Shown: piece after piece, positions 1 through 5,619 of the stretch | Layout: each line of letters begins with the position of its first letter | Numbering within the stretch: position 1 is the first letter of the stretch | Source of the DNA: Kouleothrix aurantiaca | GTDB taxonomy: Bacteria > Chloroflexota > Chloroflexia > Chloroflexales > Roseiflexaceae | Length of the DNA: 5,619 nt | NCBI GenBank assembly: GCA_001399705.1 | Contig: LJCR01000179.1 | Span: 1 to 5,619 of the forward strand | Reading direction: 5' to 3' | Translations under genes and position numbers: made by a program | The notes under the pieces: model-generated | Database searches by the model: none | Seen by the model: the letters and a program-made list of their open reading frames with translations, nothing else | Told to the model about the DNA's origin: nothing

Positions 1-381
1 TTCGGTGCCTGGCGTAACCTCAGCGGCTGGTGTTTGATCAGTACCGGGCACGATCGTCGGCGTGCTCTCGTTTGAGACAATTGTTGGCGTGCCTTCGCCA
101 CCACCGCCAGGTGTGCTGGTCGGGGTTTCGTTGCCGTTCACAGGCGATGTCGCTGTAGGCGTATCATTCACCGAGCTTGGCGTGCGGGTCGGGTTCGAAT
201 GACGCGGTGTCGATGTCGCCGTCGCCACATTGGTTGCGGTTGCTGTCGCGGTTGGCGTGGCTGTATCGTTGCCAGGGATTGTGGGCGTCGCGGTATTGGT
301 TGGTGTATCAGTCGGGCCACCCGGGGTATTTGTGGCGGTTGGCGTTTCGGTTGGCGTGGCTGTGTTGGTTGGTGTGGCCTG
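1..381 (-). repeat. Low-complexity Thr/Pro stalk-coding repeat
   Basis: This is the DNA coding for residues ~317-443 of the surface protein. It is built from ACA/ACG/ACC and CCA/CCG codons in short degenerate units such as NTATPT, which occurs at residues 322 and 345. The plus-strand 16-mer CGGTTGGCGTGGCTGT occurs at 249-264 and again at 348-363, exactly 99 nt (33 codons) apart and therefore in frame. A second small repeat, TPTIV, occurs at residues 414-418 and 423-427. Such tracts usually form extended, possibly glycosylated stalks and vary in length by slippage or recombination. Confidence 0.75.
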
Positions 382-1329
382 CTGGAACGTGGCCTGGATT
401 TGTGCACTCGCTGTCAGCGAGACGCTTTCGCCAAGCACAAGCCGCTGCCCAGGCGGAACGCGATTCGATTCGAACACGGTGCCTGCGTCCATAACATACG
501 GCACGGTCGCGTTGATATTCACGAGGCCTGGGTTGGGGTTTGTGACCGTGAATACTGCCTGGCCCTGCGCATTAAATGCCACAGTTGCGCTAGGCTGGCC
601 GTTATCCAGTACGGCGCCGCCATCAACTGTAATATTCACCGAAGGCGCGGCGCCTGCTGGCGTAATCTGGGCGGTCAGCTGCACGGGCTGGCCTTGCGGC
701 ACCGTTGCGTTCGCTGGGGTGATCGTCAGCGAAGCCAGGCCGGTATTCGTGCCCGGGCAGCCATTCGCGGCGAAATTCGCCTCTGCTTCGGCCACAATCG
801 CCTGTGCTCGCGCGCGAATGGCGGCGTCGGTAACCGTGTTCAGGTTCAGACCGTCGGAAAAATGCCAGATCGCGAGTTGAATCGCCGCGCCTTCTGCCCG
901 GGTTGTAACGCCCGATGCTGGGTGACTGGCCAAAACATAGCGAATTTTGCACCCTCTGTTTGCGGGCACATTCGGTTTGTCGGGCAGAGCATTAATTGAG
1001 CCGCCACCTGTATATGTGTCGTTGCGGCGCACTAAAATATTTACCTCAATGCAGAACACATCGACGATTGGGCCAAGTTTATCGCCTGGCGCATCCCTGT
1101 CGAGCTGCAGCAACAGCACGCCGGCCCCGTCAGTTACTGTTTGGTTCGTAACCGGGTTTGTAAATGTCACATTTTGCGCGCGTGTCGCGTCAGCGCCAAC
1201 AAACGTGCCGGTGGTGGGCACGGCCGCCAAAGCCACAGCCGTCATCAGCGCAAATACAAGAAACGCTGCCGCCACTCTTCCAATCTTCCATCCCCACCGC
1301 CTGCCACGAAATGGTAGTGCGTCGTGCAT
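1..1329 (-). CDS. Secreted thioester (TQXA-like) domain surface protein with Thr/Pro-rich stalk, 3' end off window
   Basis: 443 codons are open from ATG at 1329 to the left edge without a stop; the C-terminus lies outside. The start is fixed by AGGAGG four bases upstream. Residues 1-36 form a signal peptide: an Arg/Lys-rich n-region, a hydrophobic core at about 19-35 and an ALA-A cleavage region. Residues ~40-190 resemble thioester domains of Gram-positive adhesins: FCIE with Cys93, then AIQLAIWHFSDG with Gln151 placed like the TQxAIW motif. In that family such a Cys and Gln form an internal thioester that captures host or surface amines. Cys127 and Cys191 could form a disulfide. Residues ~199-310 are beta-rich and Ig-like (LTITPANATVPQGQPVQLTA). 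From ~317 on, a Thr/Pro/Ala/Asn stalk with TATPT repeats presumably leads to a cell-surface anchor. The signal peptide and stalk are clear; the thioester assignment is motif-based inference. Codons are less GC-biased than in cbbX and prk, which could reflect transfer or low-complexity composition. Confidence 0.8.
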   Translation of the reverse strand, partial: MHDALPFRGRRWGWKIGRVAAAFLVFALMTAVALAAVPTTGTFVGADATRAQNVTFTNPVTNQTVTDGAGVLLLQLDRDAPGDKLGPIVDVFCIEVNILVRRNDTYTGGGSINALPDKPNVPANRGCKIRYVLASHPASGVTTRAEGAAIQLAIWHFSDGLNLNTVTDAAIRARAQAIVAEAEANFAANGCPGTNTGLASLTITPANATVPQGQPVQLTAQITPAGAAPSVNITVDGGAVLDNGQPSATVAFNAQGQAVFTVTNPNPGLVNINATVPYVMDAGTVFESNRVPPGQRLVLGESVSLTASAQIQATFQQATPTNTATPTETPTATNTPGGPTDTPTNTATPTIPGNDTATPTATATATNVATATSTPRHSNPTRTPSSVNDTPTATSPVNGNETPTSTPGGGGEGTPTIVSNESTPTIVPGTDQTPAAEVTPGTE

Positions 1330-1507
1330 GAAACCTCCTATTATGTAAATCAAAATGTTAGAGACGACGAATGGCTTTACGCAACCATTCCAGCGTAAAG
1401 CATCTATCCGCAGCCAAGGCGGTACCCATTTCCGCCCGCGCAGAAAGGCACTCTAGATAAAAATTTGGCGGCATCAAGTACCGCACTTCGTTTTGGGATG
1501 GAAATCG
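1330..1507 (-). other. Long structured 5' leader of the thioester-domain gene
   Basis: About 175 nt separate the predicted transcription start (near 1507) from the start codon. On the minus strand the leader holds four pairings. Stem A (1479-1484 with 1468-1473) has 6 bp and a 5-nt loop and is followed by CAAATTTTT. Stem B (1432-1436 with 1418-1422) has 5 bp. A 9-bp perfect stem GCTTTACGC/GCGTAAAGC lies at 1393-1401 with 1374-1382. A long-range 7-bp pairing GCGGTAC/GTACCGC (1478-1484 with 1419-1425) would disrupt both A and B. The loop of the 9-bp hairpin (GAATG) can also pair with CATTC just downstream. It does not match any riboswitch class I can recall. Structure is seen in the sequence; regulatory function is inference. 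Confidence 0.45.
1334..1339 (-). promoter_or_regulatory. Ribosome binding site of the thioester-domain gene
   Basis: The minus strand reads AGGAGG followed by TTTC and ATG. This is a perfect core Shine-Dalgarno sequence with a rather short 4-nt spacer, and it decides the start at 1329. Confidence 0.85.
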
Positions 1508-1513
1508 GCGGGG

Positions 1514-1542
1514 ATTATGACATAAGATCGTACGAACGTCAA
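1514..1542 (-). promoter_or_regulatory. Sigma70-type promoter for the thioester-domain gene
   Basis: On the minus strand, TTGACG (1542-1537), a 17-bp spacer and CATAAT (1519-1514) match the housekeeping promoter at 10 of 12 positions with ideal spacing. It sits in an AT-rich intergenic region and points at the surface-protein gene, giving a predicted start near 1507. No experimental support is available from sequence alone. Confidence 0.75.
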
Positions 1543-1680
1543 GTGTTTTCTGTATAAATATTTGCTGGAAAATACATAGCGTAATACTAGTATATTCCGT
1601 AAACACTATCAATACGTTATTTTACGTATTTCAGTAGTGCAGTATATTAACGCATCAGGAAGGGGAAAGATACGTCTGCG
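1543..1680. promoter_or_regulatory. AT-rich intergenic region with palindromes, possible operator sites
   Basis: Between the helicase stop codon and the -35 box this region is strikingly AT-rich compared with its surroundings. It contains a perfect 10-bp palindrome ATACTAGTAT (1584-1593). It also contains a 7-bp inverted repeat AATACGT-N6-ACGTATT (1611-1630), and AATAC recurs at 1571, 1583 and 1611. The position 40-90 bp upstream of the -35 box would suit activator or repressor sites, or an UP-like element. The 1611-1630 hairpin has no GC-rich stem or T-tract, so it is a poor terminator for the helicase gene. No convincing gene is present here. Confidence 0.35.
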
Positions 1681-3330
<1,650 letters not shown>

Positions 3331-3334
3331 AGTC

Positions 3335-3367
3335 AAAAAAAACAGCGAAGAAGCAATTCTTCACTGT
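3335..3367 (-). terminator. Rho-independent terminator of the tRNA-Gln unit
   Basis: The minus strand folds into an 11-bp stem (3367-3357 with 3352-3342, one G-U pair) closed by a 4-nt loop TTGC. It is followed directly by a run of T (3342-3335). This is a canonical intrinsic terminator, 85 nt downstream of the tRNA 3' end. Its T-tract ends 4 nt before the ATG of the glmU-recD2 chimera, so the chimera should not be efficiently co-transcribed with the tRNA. Confidence 0.9.
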
Positions 3368-3451
3368 GCACGGGGCCTCGCCACCGGCGATGGCCGAGCC
3401 GCTACGTTATAGATGTTACCGCTGTGCTGAGGCATGTCCGCAAGGGCCGTG

Positions 3452-3525
3452 TGGCTGCCGGACCAGGATTCGAACCTGGACAGACGGATCCAAAGTCCGT
3501 AGTGCTACCATTACACAATCCGGCA
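3452..3525 (-). tRNA. tRNA-Gln(UUG) with encoded CCA
   Basis: The minus strand gives a full cloverleaf. The acceptor stem is TGCCGGA/TCCGGCA, the D-stem GTGT/GCAC has a GG-containing loop, and the anticodon stem ACGGA/TCCGT has loop CTTTGGA. The T-arm is CCAGG-TTCGAAT-CCTGG. Anticodon TTG at 3493-3491 reads CAA (and CAG by wobble) as glutamine. The discriminator base is G (3455) and CCA is genomically encoded (3454-3452). It lies in its own transcription unit with promoter and terminator. Confidence 0.98.
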
Positions 3526-3548
3526 TCGTTGGTTTGTTACCGGGGTGC

Positions 3549-3577
3549 ATTATAGCATGGCGCGGCAGGTGCCGCAA
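3549..3577 (-). promoter_or_regulatory. Sigma70-type promoter of tRNA-Gln
   Basis: On the minus strand, TTGCGG (3577-3572), a 17-bp spacer and a perfect TATAAT (3554-3549) preceded by TGC (extended -10). The predicted start near 3542 gives a leader of about 17 nt before the mature tRNA 5' end at 3525, typical of a tRNA gene. Confidence 0.85.
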
Positions 3578-3621
3578 CTCAGGGGCGCGGAAACTGGCCA
3601 GATGCTAAGCCGAAAGAGTGA

Positions 3622-3711
3622 GCATCCTGAGTGCGGCGCAGCCGCGTATCGAAGGGTGCGAACTGAAGTAGACGCACCCTTCGATACGACCTATCGGTCT
3701 ACTCAGGATGC
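3622..3711. repeat. Nested palindromic intergenic repeat (MITE/REP-like)
   Basis: A 90-bp element with outer 11-bp arms GCATCCTGAGT (3622-3632) and ACTCAGGATGC (3701-3711). Inside is a perfect 16-bp pair CGTATCGAAGGGTGCG (3645-3660) and CGCACCCTTCGATACG (3673-3688) around a 12-nt loop. The gaps hold small side hairpins, GCGGC-GCA-GCCGC (3633-3645) and GACC-TATC-GGTC (3688-3699). The single strand would thus fold into a cloverleaf-like structure. It lies 47 bp beyond the prk stop and upstream of the tRNA promoter. It could protect or end the prk transcript, though no T-tract follows. I infer that it is a dispersed multicopy element; copy number cannot be judged here. Confidence 0.8.
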
Positions 3712-3758
3712 GTAGATACTTTGTACCAGACTTGGTGCAGGAAGTAGTGAGGCGGCAC

Positions 3759-4766
3759 CTACTTACGCCGCATGAAGCCGCGTTTTTTCGGCTCCTCGAT
3801 TGACTGGCGCAGCTTCGCCAGGTCGTTGTCGAGCGAGACCTGGCCGGGCGGTGTGGTGGGCACGGCGGGCGCACTGCTGTCGGTAAAGGTAATCGACGGC
3901 CCGGCCGTGGCGACACTGATGGGCGGGGAAGGAATGAGCTCGGCCACCGGGTAGGGCAAAGGGCCTTGCGCCGCGCCAATGCCCACCAGCCAGTCCCACA
4001 ACTGTTTCTGGCGGCCGGCAGGCTCTTCGGCCAGGCGCAGCGGGCGCCCGCGCGCGTCGATGATCACACCCAGCGCGCTGCCGCTGATTGCGGCGACTTC
4101 CGAGGCAACTTCTTCGCCGGGGGCGTTGCGACCGATCCGCACATTGCTGGCTGGGCGCAGCGTGAGCTGGGCGTTAAGCTGCGGGCCGGCCTGCTCGGGC
4201 GGCACGCCGGCGTCGGCGTGGAAGTGCACCACAATATCGGCGTACTGGCGCTGCGTGCGAATGAAATCGCGCGAATCGGGCTCGCGCTTCTCCAGCTCGG
4301 CCAGCACCTCGGCGGCAGTGTAGCCGCGCTTGGTCGTGTCGCGCTTGATCTTCCACACCCGCCGCAAATCCTCGGGCGGGTTGAGGTAAACCTTCACATC
4401 GTAGAACTGGCGCATGGTCGCGGTGGTGAAGCCCAGCAAGCCCTCCACAATCACGAACTCGCGCGGCTGGATGTACTCGGGCCGCACCAGCGAGCCGGTG
4501 CTATGGTCGTACACTGGCTTGAGGATGGGCTGGCCGTAGTGCAGCCGCTCCAGGTGCAGCTCCAGAATGTCGAGATAGTTGCAATCGGGGTGCAGCGCAG
4601 TGATATTCAGCATCTTGCGCTCGTGCCGATCATACTTGTGGTAGTCGTCGGCGCACACGTGCGTGACGCGGTCGGCGCCGAGCAACTTCATCAGCCCGCC
4701 GGTGATGGTCGTTTTGCCGGCGGCGCTGTCGCCCACAATCCCCAGGATGATTGGTCGCTGTTTCAT
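3759..4766 (-). CDS. prk: Phosphoribulokinase (cyanobacterial/archaeal-like)
   Basis: 335 residues from ATG at 4766, preceded by GAGGAA with a 4-nt spacer; in-frame starts further upstream lack comparable support. PRK phosphorylates ribulose-5-phosphate with ATP to the RuBisCO substrate RuBP. Motifs: P-loop GDSAAGKTT (12-20), ADDYHKYDR (39-47) with the catalytic-Asp region, TALHPDCNYLD (56-66), KPVYDHSTG (83-91), Walker B-like IVEGLLGF (106-113) and VWKIKRDTTKRGY (137-149). REPD and RQYADIVVHFH follow (161-183). This order matches the cyanobacterial/plant/archaeal class better than the ~290-residue proteobacterial one. The plant redox cysteine within the P-loop is Ala here, so thioredoxin control of that type is unlikely. 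Beyond ~200 the sequence departs from PRKs I know: a segment with GVIIDARGRPLRL (233-245), an Ala/Pro/Thr linker (~278-308) and a basic tail. A related P-loop uridine kinase is possible, but neighbouring cbbX favours PRK. Confidence 0.88.
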   Translation of the reverse strand: MKQRPIILGIVGDSAAGKTTITGGLMKLLGADRVTHVCADDYHKYDRHERKMLNITALHPDCNYLDILELHLERLHYGQPILKPVYDHSTGSLVRPEYIQPREFVIVEGLLGFTTATMRQFYDVKVYLNPPEDLRRVWKIKRDTTKRGYTAAEVLAELEKREPDSRDFIRTQRQYADIVVHFHADAGVPPEQAGPQLNAQLTLRPASNVRIGRNAPGEEVASEVAAISGSALGVIIDARGRPLRLAEEPAGRQKQLWDWLVGIGAAQGPLPYPVAELIPSPPISVATAGPSITFTDSSAPAVPTTPPGQVSLDNDLAKLRQSIEEPKKRGFMRRK

Positions 4767-4770
4767 ACTG

Positions 4771-4776
4771 TTCCTC
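4771..4776 (-). promoter_or_regulatory. Ribosome binding site of prk
   Basis: The minus strand reads GAGGAA, CAGT, ATG. The site selects the start at 4766. An in-frame ATG at 4778 overlaps the SD itself and would add only MRNS, so it is unlikely to be used. Confidence 0.8.
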
Positions 4777-4805
4777 ATAAGAACATAGCGGCTCGTGCGC
4801 CTGTG

Positions 4806-4920
4806 GCGCGGGAATGGGGGATGGGAGATAGAGAATGGAGATTGCTTCGCCAGATGGTGCGATTGCACAGAGGAAGGCGCTTTCGTTCCAACCCCCTCCT
4901 CCATTCTCCATCCCCCGCGC
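4806..4920. repeat. Bulged inverted repeat in the cbbX-prk spacer
   Basis: Left and right arms pair in three blocks: GCGC (4806-4809 with 4917-4920), GGGGGATG with CATCCCCC (4816-4823 with 4909-4916), and GAGAATGGAG with CTCCATTCTC (4831-4840 with 4899-4908). Bulges of 6 and 7 nt interrupt the left arm, and a 58-nt loop separates the arms. The purine-rich arm repeats GGGGATGG/GAGAATGG-like units. It has no T-tract, so it is not an obvious terminator. It may be a processing or stabilising hairpin in a cbbX-prk transcript, or a decayed mobile repeat. No clear promoter for prk is seen in this spacer. Confidence 0.6.
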
Positions 4921-4928
4921 CCAATGTA

Positions 4929-5619
4929 TTAGCTATCGATTCCACCCTGAAACACGCGGCTCTGGCGAATATCGGTCGCGTCGATGCGCGCCAGCTCGCC
5001 CGCGCCGATCACGCCGCCGCGCGCCACCAGGCGGCTGGCCTGCCGCAGCTTGATGCGATCCAGCGCGTTGCGCACGCTGCGCGCATTGGCGAAATAGGGC
5101 TGCTGCATGCGCAGTGCCAGGTATTCCGCAAAGGCGGCATGCGAATCCTCGTCGAAGCGGTACATCTGCTGCTCGACCATGAGCTTGGCGATCGCGATCA
5201 GCTCGTCGAGCGAGTAGTCGGGGAATTCGAGGTGGTGCGCAATGCGCGAGCGAAAGCCCGGGTTCGACTGGAAAAACGTGTCCATGCGGTCTTTGTAGCC
5301 CGCCAGGATCACCACCAGATCGTCGCGCTGGTTTTCCATTACCTGCAGCAGCATCTCGATCGCTTCCTGGCCGTAGTCGCGCTCGTTTTCGGGCCGGTAC
5401 AGGTAGTAGGCCTCGTCGATGAACAGCACGCCGCCCATGGCGCGCTTCAGCACTTCCTTGGTTTTGGGCGCGGTGTGCCCCACATACTGGCCCACCAGGT
5501 CGTCGCGCGTGGCGACCACCAGGTGGCCTTTGCGCACATAGCCCAGGTGGTGCAGAATGGCAGCCATGCGCACGGCCACGGTGGTTTTGCCGGTGCCCGG
5601 GTGCCCGGTAAAGCTCATG
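4929..5619 (-). CDS. cbbX: Red-type RuBisCO activase CbbX (AAA+), 5' end off window
   Basis: CbbX is a hexameric AAA+ ATPase that pulls the C-terminal tail of the large subunit of red-type form I RuBisCO to release tight-binding RuBP. 229 residues are visible, ending at TAA (4931-4929). Visible motifs, counted from the Met at 5618, are Walker [10 protein letters not shown] (5-13), pore loop YVGHT (45-49) and Walker [14 protein letters not shown] (64-76). [11 protein letters not shown] (78-88), sensor-1 region VVILAGY (102-108), the arginine-finger region NPGFRSRI (119-126) and sensor-2 region [12 protein letters not shown] (177-188) follow. The tail ends SRVFQGG. The Met at 5618 is internal, since family members carry some 70-80 residues before Walker A, so the true start lies to the right. 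The downstream prk on the same strand fits a Calvin-cycle operon. A CbbX-like plastid or sporulation SpoVK paralogue is the alternative, but the near-consensus motifs favour CbbX. Confidence 0.95.
   Translation of the reverse strand, partial: MSFTGHPGTGKTTVAVRMAAILHHLGYVRKGHLVVATRDDLVGQYVGHTAPKTKEVLKRAMGGVLFIDEAYYLYRPENERDYGQEAIEMLLQVMENQRDDLVVILAGYKDRMDTFFQSNPGFRSRIAHHLEFPDYSLDELIAIAKLMVEQQMYRFDEDSHAAFAEYLALRMQQPYFANARSVRNALDRIKLRQASRLVARGGVIGAGELARIDATDIRQSRVFQGGIDS

Noticed and set aside
1..381. CRISPR array or other spaced repeat in the repetitive left end
   Set aside because: The repeats are degenerate codon repeats in frame with a Thr/Pro stalk, with no constant repeat-spacer periodicity.
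230..880. Plus-strand 216-aa frame and its overlapping plus-strand companions at 177-494 and 199-999
   Set aside because: They are antisense to the signal-peptide and stalk gene on the minus strand. Their composition (Val/Gly- or Arg/Cys-rich) is the mirror of the Thr/Pro codons, and no family signature is visible.
947..1348. Plus-strand 133-aa frame over the start of the surface gene
   Set aside because: It overlaps the signal peptide and Cys93 region antisense, runs through the minus-strand RBS and has no recognisable motif.
1330..1507. Known riboswitch such as c-di-GMP-I in the adhesin leader
   Set aside because: A GCGTAAAGCC stretch recalls the GACGCAAAGCC segment of that class, but the tetraloop, receptor and second stem are absent.
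1358..1612. Minus-strand 84-aa frame upstream of the surface gene
   Set aside because: Its start lies upstream of the predicted promoter in AT-rich DNA with no SD, and no family is recognisable. Only the short inner 38-codon part is kept as a low-interest observation.
3722..3739. Small hairpin TGTACCA-GACT-TGGTGCA after the prk stop as a terminator
   Set aside because: It has a 7-bp stem, but on the transcribed strand it contains a mismatch and no T-tract follows.
3605..3979. Minus-strand 124-aa frame over the palindromic repeat and the prk end
   Set aside because: It is out of frame with the well-supported prk and passes through the nested palindrome; it has no independent motif.
4767..4904. 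Longer prk N-terminus starting at 4904
   Set aside because: The extra 46 residues come from the inverted-repeat spacer and do not resemble PRK. The start at 4766 has a proper SD directly upstream and puts the P-loop at the usual distance from the N-terminus.

Overview
The window is a 5.6 kb stretch of moderately high-GC bacterial DNA in which every supported gene lies on the minus strand. It therefore reads from right to left. Gene content suggests a member of the Chloroflexota, perhaps a Chloroflexales- or Kouleothrix-like organism. The reasons are a Calvin-cycle pair (cbbX plus a cyanobacterial/archaeal-style phosphoribulokinase), a secreted protein with a TATPTxTP-type stalk, and dispersed palindromic intergenic repeats. 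The assignment is an inference; no ribosomal or marker gene is present to confirm it.

Right part (5619-3759): the C-terminal three quarters of the red-type RuBisCO activase CbbX runs in from beyond the right edge. After a 162-nt spacer holding a large bulged inverted repeat comes a 335-residue phosphoribulokinase with a good Shine-Dalgarno sequence. PRK makes ribulose-1,5-bisphosphate and CbbX removes inhibitory RuBP from RuBisCO, so the pair implies a form I RuBisCO cluster upstream, outside the window. The PRK has a normal catalytic half but an unusual C-terminal third.

Middle (3758-3335): a 90-bp nested palindromic element follows prk. Then comes a complete tRNA-Gln(UUG) unit with its own sigma70-type promoter (TTGCGG-N17-TATAAT), an encoded CCA, and a textbook Rho-independent terminator.

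Left-middle (3330-1681): a 549-residue open frame is a chimera. Its first ~125 residues are the start of the GlmU uridylyltransferase domain, truncated in mid-domain. They are joined in frame to the helicase core of a RecD2/TraA-type SF1B helicase that has lost its usual N-terminal region. Its start codon lies 4 nt after the T-tract of the tRNA terminator and has no visible ribosome binding site. It is either a deletion fusion or an assembly chimera, and is the most checkable oddity here.

Left (1680-1): an AT-rich 350-nt intergenic region carries palindromes, a near-consensus promoter (TTGACG-N17-CATAAT) and a ~175-nt leader with competing hairpins. It leads into a 443-codon gene, open at the left edge, for an exported protein. 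This protein has a signal peptide, a candidate Cys-Gln thioester (TQXA-like) adhesin domain, an Ig-like segment and a Thr/Pro-rich stalk.
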